A DNA stretch of 64,000 nucleotides, taken from assembly GCF_012275535.1 (NCBI RefSeq), contig NZ_JAAVTK010000001.1, forward strand, positions 186,001-250,000. The letters run 5' to 3'. Every line of letters starts with the position of its first letter. The first letter of the stretch is position 1. The DNA is from Hymenobacter artigasi. Its GTDB lineage: Bacteria; Bacteroidota; Bacteroidia; Cytophagales; Hymenobacteraceae. Positions 1 to 8,476 of the stretch are shown here, piece by piece. Under the pieces are notes generated by a model that was not told the origin of the DNA, made no database searches, and was given only the letters and a program-made list of their open reading frames with translations. The position numbers were made by a program, and so were the translations under genes.

Positions 1-1
1 C

Positions 2-2080
2 TACCGCGACTGTTCCGGCATTCAGCCTTCGCCCTTCACGCTGTCGTGCCGCAACGGGGGCTGCAACGCGACGGCCACGGTATCGGCCCCGTTCGTGCAG
101 CAGGGCCCTACTATTTCGGCCAATCCCCTGGGGCCGAACACGCCCGGCACCTGCGCCAACCCGTCGGCGCTCTATCCGCTCTACGACTTCACCACCTACG
201 AAGCCACCGTGACGCTACCCCCCGGCCAGTGGACGATGAGCACGAACCAGGGCGCACGCCCCACTATCGCCAACATCCTGGGCTCGCCCGACCTCTACGC
301 CGAGGCTTACCTCGATAACCGCAACAGCAGCAGCACCTCGGTGGCCAACAGCTCGCCCCAGTTCGACCCGCAGGATATTCCGATTCAGTATTCGTGCGTG
401 AATCAGCGCAACTCCCTCGGTTTCTCTTCCATCGAGCCCGATGGCGACTCGCTGGTGTATGCCCTAGCGGCTCCCTTGGCGGCCTGCGGCATGCCCATTT
501 CGTATGGGCCCTACCTCAACCAGCCCGCCCCGGTGCTGATTAACACGAACCCGGTCTGCTTATATAGCCCATTAGCATCAGGCAGCAATAACTTCTCCCC
601 CACGTTGCCTCTCCCGGTCGCAATGGACACAACCGGCAGCTGCCCCCTGCTAACCGGTAGCCCACGCTTCAAGCTAAACCAGACGGCCCGCACCATTACG
701 TTCACGCCAAACGTGTACAGCCCGGCCACGTCGGCCGCCGATGGCCGCAACAAGTACCAGGTGGTAGTGGAAGTAACCGAGTACCGCCGCATCAACGGCG
801 TGCGCCGCGTGGTAGGCCGCGTGCGCCGCGAGGCCGTGATTATCGTTATCGACTGCGGGGCGAACAGCGTGCCCGGGCCGGTGGTGGCCGTGGCCCGCAC
901 CATCAACTCCGGCACCAGCACCTACAATACCGTTGATTCTACGCAAATTAATATTGCCTCGTGCAGCTACTCCCGCGTCACGCTCAATTTCACCGACCCC
1001 GACAACCAGCGTACGCCCAGCGCCCACCAGCTGCTCACCGTCACGCTGCCGGCCGATATCAATACCAACCCCCTGCTGCTGGCGTCGGGCGACATCGGCA
1101 CGTTCTCGCTTGCCGGCAATGGCGGCGAAAGCCCGGTCGGCACGCTGTATCTCCAGCCTTCGCCCAGCATGGTGGGCCGGCTCATTCGCCTCAACTTTCG
1201 GGTTGAAGACAATGCGGCGCCCGTGAAGGGCGTGCAAACCCGCGTAGTCATCGTGCGGGTTGTGCGCAACAACGCGGCCTCGCTGGCAACAGCCGGGGTG
1301 GCCGGCGGTGGCTCGGCCGACCTCTGCGCCGGTGGCACACTGGTACTGCAAGCCAGCGCCATGCGCCCCGACTCGGTGCGCCGCCTCGCCAACGCCACCA
1401 CCGTCCCCCAAACCTACGCCTACCTGTGGACGGTGCGCGGCGATGGCCTCACCCAGGCCCAGGCCACCAGCCCCACCATCAGCGTGGCTCCCACGCGCAC
1501 CAGCCGCTACAGCCTGGCGGTATCACCCCTCACCGGCTTCGGCACCAGTTGCGGCGATACCACGTCGGTGCTCGTGCGGGTGCTACCGGCCGCCGCTGCC
1601 CCGGTGGTTACCCGCAGCGGCCTTGTCCTCACCAGCAGCTACGCCACCGGCAACCAATGGTACCGCGATGGCCTGCCCATTGCCGGTGCTACTGCCCGCA
1701 CGCTCACTGTCACGGCTAATGGGGCCTACTCGGTCCAGACCCTGGTAGCATCCAGCAGCCTCGGCAGCTGCCTGTCGCCGTTTTCCTCGGCTCAAACGGT
1801 GCTGTCGGCGCAGCGGGCGCTGGCCGGCACCAGCCTGAGCGTGGTACCCAACCCCACCCCCAACGGCCGCCTCAGCGTCCTCCTCACCGGCTACAGCCAG
1901 CCCGTCGAGCTAACGGTGTTTGATGCCCTGGGCCGCATCGTAGCGCACAAAACGGTAGCAGCGCCCAACCCCCAGGGCACCACCCAGCCGCTGGACCTCA
2001 CCAGCGTGGGGGCCGGCGTGTATGTGCTGCAAGTACGCACCGCCGCCAGCCTGGAAACGCGACGCGTGGTACACGAATAA
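2..2080 (+). CDS. T9SS type A sorting domain protein, 5' end outside window
   Basis: The reading frame is open from the left edge, so the N-terminus and signal peptide are missing; a GTG at 95 is only an internal codon. The visible ~690 residues are Ser/Thr/Asn-rich and repetitive, typical of secreted adhesin-like proteins. An Ig-like or PKD-like stretch covers about codons 440-560 (YAYLWTVRGDG is a PKD-like strand). The last ~80 residues begin with a VVPNPTPNGRLSV block and end with GVYVLQV and a basic tail, the pattern of a T9SS type A C-terminal sorting domain. It is therefore expected to cross the outer membrane by T9SS and be anchored or released there. It ends just before a bidirectional terminator shared with the tRNA cluster. 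The exact function is unknown. Confidence 0.85.
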   Translation, partial: YRDCSGIQPSPFTLSCRNGGCNATATVSAPFVQQGPTISANPLGPNTPGTCANPSALYPLYDFTTYEATVTLPPGQWTMSTNQGARPTIANILGSPDLYAEAYLDNRNSSSTSVANSSPQFDPQDIPIQYSCVNQRNSLGFSSIEPDGDSLVYALAAPLAACGMPISYGPYLNQPAPVLINTNPVCLYSPLASGSNNFSPTLPLPVAMDTTGSCPLLTGSPRFKLNQTARTITFTPNVYSPATSAADGRNKYQVVVEVTEYRRINGVRRVVGRVRREAVIIVIDCGANSVPGPVVAVARTINSGTSTYNTVDSTQINIASCSYSRVTLNFTDPDNQRTPSAHQLLTVTLPADINTNPLLLASGDIGTFSLAGNGGESPVGTLYLQPSPSMVGRLIRLNFRVEDNAAPVKGVQTRVVIVRVVRNNAASLATAGVAGGGSADLCAGGTLVLQASAMRPDSVRRLANATTVPQTYAYLWTVRGDGLTQAQATSPTISVAPTRTSRYSLAVSPLTGFGTSCGDTTSVLVRVLPAAAAPVVTRSGLVLTSSYATGNQWYRDGLPIAGATARTLTVTANGAYSVQTLVASSSLGSCLSPFSSAQTVLSAQRALAGTSLSVVPNPTPNGRLSVLLTGYSQPVELTVFDALGRIVAHKTVAAPNPQGTTQPLDLTSVGAGVYVLQVRTAASLETRRVVHE

Positions 2081-2101
2081 CCGAGGCAGCCACTGAAGCA
2101 C

Positions 2102-2142
2102 AAAAAAAGCCCACTACCTGAGAAGGTAAGCGGGCTTTTTTT
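2102..2142. terminator. Bidirectional intrinsic terminator
   Basis: An 11-bp arm (A-run plus GCCC, 2102-2112) pairs with GGGC plus a T-run (2132-2142), with an inner TACC/GGTA stem. It separates the convergent T9SS gene (+) and tRNA-Leu (-) and has A/T tracts on both sides, so it can stop both. Confidence 0.85.
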
Positions 2143-2155
2143 GCTTTGCAAATAG

Positions 2156-2238
2156 TACCAGAGACGGGACTCGAACCCGTACGTCCGCGAAGACAAGGGA
2201 TTTTAAGTCCCTCGTGGCTACCATTACACCACTCTGGC
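2156..2238 (-). tRNA. tRNA-Leu (anticodon TAA)
   Basis: An 83-nt class II tRNA. The acceptor GCCAGAG pairs with CTCTGGT, the anticodon stem AGGGA/TCCCT encloses the loop CTTAAAA (anticodon TAA), a long variable arm follows, and the T-loop GTTCGAGTC is present. CCA is not encoded. It starts only 4 nt after the stop codon of the HNH gene on the same strand, so both are probably on one transcript. Confidence 0.95.
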
Positions 2239-2242
2239 TCAG

Positions 2243-2737
2243 CTACTTAGCTATGATAGTAATTCTGTTTTTGCCCCGATAGTTTTCCGTCAGGGCATGG
2301 CAGTTTGGACAAAGTAACTGCAAGTTTTCCAAACGGTGGTCATTATTTATCCCATTCCGATGATGTAATTCCAGCGGAATAGGCTGGTGCTTCCATTCTA
2401 CTAGTCCACAATCCTCACAATGTCTGGCCTTCACGCTTTCTTCCAGCAGCCTTTTCCGTAAACCATGGGTGAAATTATACGGCGAATTTTCTACCAGAAT
2501 TTCTTCAAGGGTGGCTTTGCGTCCGAAACTCTTGTAGCGTGCCCCCTGGTTCCAGGCCGCGCCCGTCCAGTGGCTGGTATCCAAGCCTAGCTTCGCGATG
2601 CGGGCATACACGGTTTTGTAGTTGCCCCCGGCCGGCACCAGCCCGATGCGCCCCAATACCTGCGCCACCGATAGGCTTTCGCTAACCGCCTGCCGGAATT
2701 CATCATCTGTACTGAGGCATTTGCGGGTAGCAGCCAT
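2243..2737 (-). CDS. HNH endonuclease lodged between two tRNA genes
   Basis: A 164-residue protein. The frame stays open further upstream, but that part is a translation of tRNA-Gly, so the ATG at 2737 is chosen. The N-terminal half resembles a small helical DNA-binding region. The C-terminal half holds a Cys-Cys pair (C107, C110), the H125-H126-R-N core and CPNCH (C143, C146, H147), which together make a zinc-ribbon HNH (His-Me finger) nuclease. It lies between tRNA-Gly (65 bp upstream) and tRNA-Leu (4 bp downstream) on the same strand. A terminator-like hairpin stands just before it, leaving almost no room for its own promoter. Base composition is AT-richer than its neighbours, which suggests acquisition. 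It may act as a free-standing homing or mobile nuclease; the target is unknown. Confidence 0.85.
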   Translation of the reverse strand: MAATRKCLSTDDEFRQAVSESLSVAQVLGRIGLVPAGGNYKTVYARIAKLGLDTSHWTGAAWNQGARYKSFGRKATLEEILVENSPYNFTHGLRKRLLEESVKARHCEDCGLVEWKHQPIPLELHHRNGINNDHRLENLQLLCPNCHALTENYRGKNRITIIAK

Positions 2738-2757
2738 GCGGATGAGATGGGTTAAAA

Positions 2758-2793
2758 CAAAAAAGACGTTGCTGTAAAGCAACGTCTTTTTTC
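2758..2793 (-). terminator. Hairpin after tRNA-Gly
   Basis: A strong hairpin with a 12-14 bp stem (AAAAAGACGTTGCT against AGCAACGTCTTTTT), a GTAA loop and flanking A/T runs. It stands 7 nt past the tRNA-Gly CCA on the minus strand. It should terminate or process the tRNA transcript, yet it also precedes the HNH gene by 20 nt. Confidence 0.8.
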
Positions 2794-2799
2794 GAACTA

Positions 2800-2875
2800 T
2801 GGAGCGGGAGACGAGGTTCGAACTCGCGACCTCGACCTTGGCAAGGTCGCGCTCTACCAACTGAGCTACTCTCGC
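2800..2875 (-). tRNA. tRNA-Gly (anticodon GCC)
   Basis: A 76-nt tRNA including an encoded CCA. The anticodon stem CGACC/GGTCG encloses TTGCCAA (GCC), with D-arm GCTC/GAGC and T-loop GTTCGAACC. The acceptor GCGAGAG pairs with CTCCCGC apart from one A4-C69 mismatch. Confidence 0.95.
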
Positions 2876-2915
2876 AGGAGGTTCAGAACAAGTTTCGTTG
2901 TGCTGAATGGTGCGA

Positions 2916-2946
2916 CAAAGGTAAGGGGCTTTTTTGAGGAAGCAAG
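2916..2946 (-). promoter_or_regulatory. Bacteroidota-type promoter for tRNA-Gly
   Basis: The minus strand reads TACCTTTG (2916-2923), a full match to the -7 consensus TAnnTTTG. A partial -33 word (CTTG at 2943-2946) lies 19 nt further upstream. It would start transcription about 35 nt before the tRNA. Confidence 0.6.
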
Positions 2947-3006
2947 TACCAGGTGTGGAAATTATCATCCCAGAGGCCTTTCTCCTTCATTTTCAGGCTG
3001 AAAAAA

Positions 3007-5781
3007 TTAACCTTTCCCTAATGTGAGCTTCAATTCGTTCAGTTTCATCAGCGCTTCGATGGGCGTGAGGGTGTTCACATCGAGGTGCTGGAGCAGCTCG
3101 CGGATACGTTCGAGGGCAGGGTCGCTAGGCTCGAAGATGCTGAGCTGGGCACGCGGCGCGGTGGCCACGGCCGAAGTGGCGCGGGGCTTGGGCTGGGCGG
3201 GCAGTTGGGCCGGCGGCACGGCAATGCCGGCGCGGCTGGTGGGCTCGATGCCAGCCAGCACATCGTCGAACTCGGTGGGTATATCACTCTCGGCTCCGGT
3301 GCCGGTGCGTTCCACTTCGAGGTGGTGCATGATTTCGTTGGCCCGCAGCACCACGCTGGTGGGCATGCCGGCTAGCCGCGCCACGTGGATGCCGAAGCTG
3401 TGCTCGGAGCCGCCGGGCTGCAGCTTGCGCAGGAAGAGGATGCGGCCGTCGGCCTCCTTCACGGCCACGTTGTAGTTGCGCACACGGGGGCAGTCGTCGG
3501 CCAGTTGGTTGAGCTCGTGGTAGTGGGTGGCGAACAGGGTTTTGGCCTTCGCTTTCGGGTTATTGTGCAGGTGCTCCACGATGGCCCAGGCGATGCTGAT
3601 GCCGTCGTAGGTGCTGGTGCCGCGCCCGATTTCGTCCATCAGCACCAGGCTGCGGTCGGAGAGGTTGTTCAGGATGGAGGCGGTTTCAGTCATCTCCACC
3701 ATAAAGGTGCTTTCGCCCTTGCTCAGGTTGTCGGAGGCGCCGACGCGGGTGAAAATCTTGTCGATGATGCCCACGGTAGCGGCGTCGGCGGGCACGAAGC
3801 TGCCGATTTGGGCCAGCAGCACGATGAGGGCCGTCTGGCGCAGCAGGGCCGATTTACCGGCCATGTTGGGGCCGGTTATCACCACAATCTGCTGGTCGTC
3901 CTGGTCGAGGCAGATGTCGTTGGGGATGTAGCTTTCGCCGGGCGGCAGCTGCCGCTCAATCACGGGGTGGCGGCCGGCTTTGATGTCGAGCACGGTGCCG
4001 TCGTTCACCACGGGCTGCACGTAGCGCTGCTGCCGGGCCGTGAGGGCGAAGCTGGCCAGGCAGTCCATCACGCCAATGGCGCGGGCGTTCTGCTGAATCT
4101 GGGGCACGAAATCGAGCGCGGCCAGCACCAGGTCGTTGTAGATGCGCTGCTCAATCACGAACAGCTTTTCCTCGGCATTGAGGATTTTCTCCTCGTAGGT
4201 TTTCAGCTCCTCGGTTACGTAGCGCTCGGCGTTCACCAGCGTCTGCTTGCGAATCCATTCGTTCGGCACCTTGTCCTTGTGGGCATTGGTGACTTCGAGG
4301 TAATAGCCGAATACCCGGTTGTAAGCCACTTTCAGCGACGAAATACCAGTATTGCGCTGCTCGCGCTGCTGAAGCTGCAGCAAATAGTCCTTGCCCGAGA
4401 AGGCCAGAGCCCGCAGCTCGTCCAGCTCGGCATCCACGCCCATGTTCAGCACACCGCCCTGGTTGGTGAGGATGGGCGCGTCGGGCTTGATTTTGGTGAG
4501 GATTTCCTGGCGCAGATTGGCGCAGGGGTTCAGCTGCTCGGCCAGTTTCACCAGCGCCTTCACGCCCGAGGCGGCCAGCCGCTCGCGCATGGGCGCGATG
4601 GCTTCGAGGGCGCGGGCCAGCTGCAGCAGCTCGCGGGGATTCACGCGGCGCACGGCCACTTTGGAAATCAAGCGCTCCAGGTCGTTTATCTGGCGCAGGT
4701 GCTGGGTGAGGTCGGCCAGCAATTCCTGGTCGGCAACCAACGCGGCCACGGTGTCGAGGCGGCGCTGAATCTGGCTTACTTCTTTGAGGGGCAGCACTAT
4801 CCATTTGCGCAGCAGGCGGGCACCCATGGGCGTGAGGGTCTGGTCGAGCACGTCGATGAGGGGCACGCCGCCGGGGTGCTGGGCGTGCACCAGCTCCAGG
4901 TTACGCACCGTGAAGCGGTCGAGCCACACGTATTTATCCTCCTCCAGACGGCCCAAGCTGGCGATGTGCTGGACGTCATTGTGCTTGGTTTCGGCCAGGT
5001 AGTGCAGGATGCAGCCGGCGGCGATGACGCCCTCTTTGAGGTTATCCACGCCGAAGCCTTTCAGCGAGGTGGTGCGGAAGTGGCGGGTGAGGGTGTCGTG
5101 GGCATAGTCGGCCCCAAAAACCCAATCGTCGAGCGCGTAAGTGCAGTAATCAGGGCCGAAGTTCTGCTCGAACTCGCCCCGGCTTTTCTTGCAGAAAAGC
5201 ACCTCGGCGGGGCTGAAATTCTGCATCAGCTTGCCCAGGTAATCGAGGGTGCCCTGAGCGGCCAGGAACTCGCCGGTGCTGATATCGAGGAAGGAAATGC
5301 CGGCCTCGGTTTTGCCGAAATGGATGGCGCAGAGGTAATTATTACTGCGCCGCTCCAGCACGTTGTCGTGCATGCTCACGCCGGGCGTCACGAGCTCGGT
5401 GATGCCACGCTTTACCAGGCCCTGGGCTTCCTTGGGGTTTTCGAGCTGGTCGCAGATGGCCACACGCTGGCCGGCGCGCACCAGCTTGGGCAGGTAGTTG
5501 TCGAGGGAGTGGTGGGGGAAGCCGGCCAGGGCCACTTCGCTGCTGCTGCCCGCGCCGCGCTTGGTGAGCGTAATGTCGAGAATGCGGCTGGCCGTGACGG
5601 CGTCCTCGCCGAAGGTTTCGTAAAAATCGCCCACCCGAAACAGCAGCACCGCGCCCGGATGCTGCTGCTTGAGCTGGTAGTACTGCTTCATCAGCGGCGT
5701 TTCCGACACGGCCGGGATGGGCACGGTGAAATGGTCGGGGCCGACGGACTTGATGACGAATTCTTTTTTGGGTGCAGGCAA
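3007..5781 (-). CDS. mutS: DNA mismatch repair ATPase MutS
   Basis: A 924-residue MutS that binds mispaired bases and starts methyl-independent mismatch repair with MutL. The N-terminal mismatch-recognition motif [11 protein letters not shown] is intact (F53, E55). The connector, lever and clamp domains follow. The P-loop GPNMAGKS lies near residue 638, followed by the STFMVEM and [12 protein letters not shown] motifs and the THYHEL signature. The C-terminal tail after ~840 is Pro/Ala-rich and ends in a helical dimerisation-like segment. The apparent start is a TTG at 5781; the next Met is 30 codons in, and the residues between fit other MutS N-termini, so TTG is favoured but not certain. The gene is divergent from the TrmH-family gene, with a repeat arm ending 5 bp upstream of this start. 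Confidence 0.97.
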   Translation of the reverse strand: MPAPKKEFVIKSVGPDHFTVPIPAVSETPLMKQYYQLKQQHPGAVLLFRVGDFYETFGEDAVTASRILDITLTKRGAGSSSEVALAGFPHHSLDNYLPKLVRAGQRVAICDQLENPKEAQGLVKRGITELVTPGVSMHDNVLERRSNNYLCAIHFGKTEAGISFLDISTGEFLAAQGTLDYLGKLMQNFSPAEVLFCKKSRGEFEQNFGPDYCTYALDDWVFGADYAHDTLTRHFRTTSLKGFGVDNLKEGVIAAGCILHYLAETKHNDVQHIASLGRLEEDKYVWLDRFTVRNLELVHAQHPGGVPLIDVLDQTLTPMGARLLRKWIVLPLKEVSQIQRRLDTVAALVADQELLADLTQHLRQINDLERLISKVAVRRVNPRELLQLARALEAIAPMRERLAASGVKALVKLAEQLNPCANLRQEILTKIKPDAPILTNQGGVLNMGVDAELDELRALAFSGKDYLLQLQQREQRNTGISSLKVAYNRVFGYYLEVTNAHKDKVPNEWIRKQTLVNAERYVTEELKTYEEKILNAEEKLFVIEQRIYNDLVLAALDFVPQIQQNARAIGVMDCLASFALTARQQRYVQPVVNDGTVLDIKAGRHPVIERQLPPGESYIPNDICLDQDDQQIVVITGPNMAGKSALLRQTALIVLLAQIGSFVPADAATVGIIDKIFTRVGASDNLSKGESTFMVEMTETASILNNLSDRSLVLMDEIGRGTSTYDGISIAWAIVEHLHNNPKAKAKTLFATHYHELNQLADDCPRVRNYNVAVKEADGRILFLRKLQPGGSEHSFGIHVARLAGMPTSVVLRANEIMHHLEVERTGTGAESDIPTEFDDVLAGIEPTSRAGIAVPPAQLPAQPKPRATSAVATAPRAQLSIFEPSDPALERIRELLQHLDVNTLTPIEALMKLNELKLTLGKG

Positions 5782-5785
5782 AATC

Positions 5786-5933
5786 GTGCGGTAAGCTTTA
5801 GCTTGCCGGATAATCAGCCGGCAGCAAACAATTCAATAATCGAAAAACAACCGGCGCAAGTCAAGCGTTCCGGGGCTGTCCGGTGGCGTTGGCCCTCCCC
5901 TTTTCCTTCACGGCAAGCTAAAGCTTACCGCAC
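5786..5933. repeat. Inverted repeat between divergent mutS and trmH-like gene
   Basis: Two perfect 23-bp arms, 5786-5808 and 5911-5933 (core GTGCGGTAAGCTTTAGCTTG), separated by 102 bp. Each arm itself contains a short AAGCTTTAGCTT palindrome. The outer edges are 5 bp from the mutS start and 7 bp from the methyltransferase start. Confidence 0.9.
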
Positions 5934-5940
5934 AAGCACC

Positions 5941-6474
5941 ATGCGAAAACTCACAATGGCCGAGCTGAACCGGGCCTCGGTTGACGACTTCAAAAGTACG
6001 CCCAAAAGCCCCGTGGTTTTGGTGCTCGACAACGTGCGCAGCATGCACAACGTGGGTGCCATCTTCCGCACGGCCGACGCTTTCGCGCTCGAAAAAATAT
6101 ACCTCTGCGGTATCACGCCACGCCCGCCGCACCGCGAAATCACGAAAACGGCGCTGGGTAGCGAGGAGTCGATGGCCTGGGAATACGCGGCCGAAACCGT
6201 GACCGCCGTGGCCGCCCTCAAGGCCGCCGGCTACCAGATTGCCGCCGTGGAGCAAACCACGGGCAGCGTCGCGCTGCCGCAGTTTCGGCCCGAGACAGGC
6301 CGGCCGCTGGCCCTGGTGCTAGGCAACGAAGTTTTTGGCGTTGAGGATGCCGTGCTGGCGCTGTGCGACCTGGCGGTGGAAATCCCGCAGTTCGGCACCA
6401 AGCATTCACTGAACGTGGGCGTGGCGGCCGGCGTGGTGCTCTGGGATGCGCTGGTGAAGCTGGGCGTGGTGTAA
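5941..6474 (+). CDS. TrmH/SpoU-family RNA 2'-O-methyltransferase
   Basis: A 177-residue SPOUT-fold enzyme that transfers methyl from S-adenosylmethionine to a ribose 2'-OH in tRNA or rRNA. The three SpoU motifs are visible: N31-V-R-S-M-H-N-V-G-A-I-F-R43 (catalytic Arg region), LVLGNEVFGV (126-135) and IPQFGTKHSLNVGVAAG (148-164), which form the trefoil-knot SAM site. It lacks the N-terminal L30-like domain of longer homologues, so it is a minimal SPOUT enzyme. The exact nucleotide target cannot be read from sequence. The ATG at 5941 follows directly after a repeat arm. Gene and family are secure, the substrate open. Confidence 0.93.
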   Translation: MRKLTMAELNRASVDDFKSTPKSPVVLVLDNVRSMHNVGAIFRTADAFALEKIYLCGITPRPPHREITKTALGSEESMAWEYAAETVTAVAALKAAGYQIAAVEQTTGSVALPQFRPETGRPLALVLGNEVFGVEDAVLALCDLAVEIPQFGTKHSLNVGVAAGVVLWDALVKLGVV

Positions 6475-6520
6475 GTGTCGGAATCCGGCAACCATTGGCC
6501 CGGCCGGCGGTTGAGTTCTC

Positions 6521-6922
6521 ATGCTCCCCTCCCCTACCGCCGCCACCCGGCCCGATGCCGCCCTACTGGCCCTGCGCCCTACCATCAACGCGGAAGCGAC
6601 CGATGCCGAAGGCACCGTGGGATACTTTCTGCACGCCACCCTGCGCCCGGTCCTCAAGCTACAAAATGACCTGCTGCTGGCCGTGGTAGCCGATTTCGTG
6701 CACGACCATCACATTACCCTGCGCCCCACCGACCAGCACCACCAACTCACCGAGCTGCTGACCCGCAATACCAAGCTGCGCTATACCATCGTGGGGCTGA
6801 TAACCGGCCAGTTTACCGCCGCCGAATACGCCTTTTACCGCCCGCAGCGCGCCGAACTGAACCGCCGCCTACTGGAAATGGCCCTGCACCGCGTGCTCGA
6901 CCAGGTGGCGCTAATAGGTTAG
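6521..6922 (+). CDS. Hypothetical protein, helical, 133 aa
   Basis: I do not recognise a family. The product is mostly predicted helical, with no signal peptide or membrane segment. It has a hydrophobic N-terminal half (HATLRPVLKLQNDLLLAVV) and an Arg/Glu-rich end with conserved-looking YRPQRAELNRRLLEMALHR. Codon use matches the neighbours, which supports a real gene. It follows the methyltransferase by 46 bp and may be co-transcribed. Its TAG stop codon (6920-6922) lies inside the first arm of the inverted repeat at 6919-7000, so its last residues may have been set by repeat insertion. Confidence 0.65.
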   Translation: MLPSPTAATRPDAALLALRPTINAEATDAEGTVGYFLHATLRPVLKLQNDLLLAVVADFVHDHHITLRPTDQHHQLTELLTRNTKLRYTIVGLITGQFTAAEYAFYRPQRAELNRRLLEMALHRVLDQVALIG

Positions 6923-7000
6923 CCCGCAGAGGAAAGGCGCAGAAGTCGCAGAACGTTCTGCGGCCTCTGCGCCTTTCCTCTGCGCCCTCTGCGGGCTAAA
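6919..7000. repeat. Long imperfect inverted repeat, TCTGCG family
   Basis: The left arm, TTAGCCCGCAGA then GGAAAGGCGCAGA (6919-6943), pairs with TCTGCGCCTTTCC and TCTGCGGGCTAA on the right. The right arm has an extra TCTGCGCCC unit. The hexamer TCTGCG recurs inside it. It lies between convergent genes and includes the stop codon of the left gene. Confidence 0.85.
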
Positions 7001-7002
7001 AT

Positions 7003-7770
7003 TTAGTCGTACTGCGAGTCGCGCAGCTGCACGGGCTTGGTTTTCTTGCGCAGGCGCAGGTTCAGCACTTCTACCGTGAGCGAGAAGGCCATGGCAAAGT
7101 AGAGGTAGCCTTTTTCGATTTCTTTATGGCCCGCTTCCATCACCAGCATGAAGCCAATCATGATGAGAAACGAGAGGGCCAGCATCTTGATGGTGGGGTT
7201 GTCGTTCACGAAATTGGCCACCACCCCGCTGAAGGCCAGCATGATACCCATGGCGCAAATCACGGCCGCAATCATCACCAGCACGTTATCCACAAGGCCC
7301 ACGGCGGTGAGGATGGAGTCGAAGCTGAATACGATGTCGATAACCACGATTTGCAGGATGATGCTCATCATCGAAACGCCCTTGCCGCCTACTGTTTCCT
7401 CTTCTTCTTCGCCCTGCAACTTGGTATGAATTTCGGTGGTGCTCTTGTACATCAGGAACAGGCCGCCGGCCAGCAGAATCAGGTCGCGCCCGGTTACGCC
7501 AAACGGCTGCGCCAGCCACGGAAACGGCAGGTCGAACAGCGGCGTGCGCAGGCCCACAATCCAGGAAATGCTCAGCAGCAGGCCAATGCGGAACAGCAGC
7601 GCCAGCAGCAGGCCGATGGTACGGCCGCGCGCCTGCTGCTCCCGGGGCAGCCGGTTCACCACAATGGAAATGAAGATGATGTTGTCAATCCCCAGCACGA
7701 TTTCCATGAACGTGAGGGTGAGCAGGCTAACCCAGGTAGCGGGGTGGGCGAAGGCCGAAAAATCGTACAC
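7003..7770 (-). CDS. TerC-family integral membrane protein
   Basis: A 255-residue polytopic inner-membrane protein with about seven hydrophobic segments. It has the TerC-family acidic signatures GIDNIIFIS (D29) in helix 1 and DIVFSFDSILTAVG (D145, D151) in the second half. A cytosolic Glu-run loop (residues 120-126) separates the two repeats. TerC/Alx proteins are linked to tellurite resistance and manganese export; metal ion transport is the likely role here. It lies downstream of yajQ on the same strand, with an AT-rich inverted repeat between them. Confidence 0.92.
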   Translation of the reverse strand: MYDFSAFAHPATWVSLLTLTFMEIVLGIDNIIFISIVVNRLPREQQARGRTIGLLLALLFRIGLLLSISWIVGLRTPLFDLPFPWLAQPFGVTGRDLILLAGGLFLMYKSTTEIHTKLQGEEEEETVGGKGVSMMSIILQIVVIDIVFSFDSILTAVGLVDNVLVMIAAVICAMGIMLAFSGVVANFVNDNPTIKMLALSFLIMIGFMLVMEAGHKEIEKGYLYFAMAFSLTVEVLNLRLRKKTKPVQLRDSQYD

Positions 7771-7778
7771 GAGAGGGG

Positions 7779-7866
7779 AATTATAAATTTTGAATTATAA
7801 ATTATAAATTACCTGAATCAATCCCAGTCGATTAATACGCTGATTTATAATTCAAAATTTATAATT
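7779..7866. repeat. AT-rich inverted repeat between yajQ and terC
   Basis: Perfect 24-bp arms, 7779-7802 and 7843-7866, made of TTATAAATT-type words and separated by 40 bp. It stands between two co-directional minus-strand genes. AT content contrasts sharply with the flanks. Confidence 0.88.
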
Positions 7867-7880
7867 TATAATCTCCTGAA

Positions 7881-8372
7881 TTATGACTTCATATTCACAA
7901 ACTGCAGCGGCAGGCCGATATCAGTCCGGCGCAGTACGGCAATGGCGGCCTGCAAATCGTCGATTTTCTTGGCCGTCACGCGCACCTGGTCGTCCTGCAT
8001 CTGGGCTTCCACCTTCACCTTGGCATCCTTGATGGCCTTGATGATTTTGCGGCCGAACTCCTTGTCCACCCCGGCACGCACCTTGATGGTTTTCTTGATG
8101 AGCTGGCCGCTGGGCTGCTCGTCGGCCGAAAAGTCGAGGCTGGTGCCGTCGATGCCCTGCTTCACCACGCGGCCGAGCAGGATGTCCTCCAGCGCCTTCA
8201 CGCGCATCGAGTTTTCCGACGACAGGAGGATGGTATTGTCCTTTTTGTTGAGCTCGATGCCGCCCTTGGTGTCGCGCAGGTCGTAGCGGGTCTGAAGTTC
8301 TTTTTGGGCTGTATTTACCGCGTTTTCGAGGGTTTGCGGGTCAACTTTGCTCACGATGTCGAAGGATGCCAT
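7881..8372 (-). CDS. YajQ-family nucleotide-binding protein
   Basis: A 163-residue full-length YajQ (DUF520). It starts MASFDIVSKVD and contains TRYDLRDTKGG (residues 29-39), DILLGRVVKQGID and FGRKIIKAIKD, all diagnostic of the family. The fold is two ferredoxin-like RNA-recognition domains. Homologues bind cyclic di-GMP or RNA/nucleotides and act as cytosolic regulators; the ligand here is not known. ATG at 8372 is well placed. It is divergent from the GNAT gene (104 bp). Confidence 0.95.
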   Translation of the reverse strand: MASFDIVSKVDPQTLENAVNTAQKELQTRYDLRDTKGGIELNKKDNTILLSSENSMRVKALEDILLGRVVKQGIDGTSLDFSADEQPSGQLIKKTIKVRAGVDKEFGRKIIKAIKDAKVKVEAQMQDDQVRVTAKKIDDLQAAIAVLRRTDIGLPLQFVNMKS

Positions 8373-8476
8373 AGCGGGTGGGGCGTAGTTTTGAGAGATT
8401 TAAACCGGCGCTGGCCGGGCCGTAAAGGTAACAAGCCGCACCGGCCCGGGTTACGCCCCCGCTTCACGTTTCGCTC

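Noticed and set aside
2243..2875. Integrated element with attachment sites at the tRNA genes
   Set aside because: No integrase and no duplicated tRNA end were seen; only one HNH gene is present.
2738..2968. N-terminal extension of the HNH protein
   Set aside because: The extension translates tRNA-Gly itself, so it is not protein-coding.
3385..5940. Very long open frame on the plus strand opposite mutS, running into the methyltransferase gene
   Set aside because: It is the antisense of mutS. Rich in Gly/Val/His/Gln without domains; only the last 177 codons match a family.
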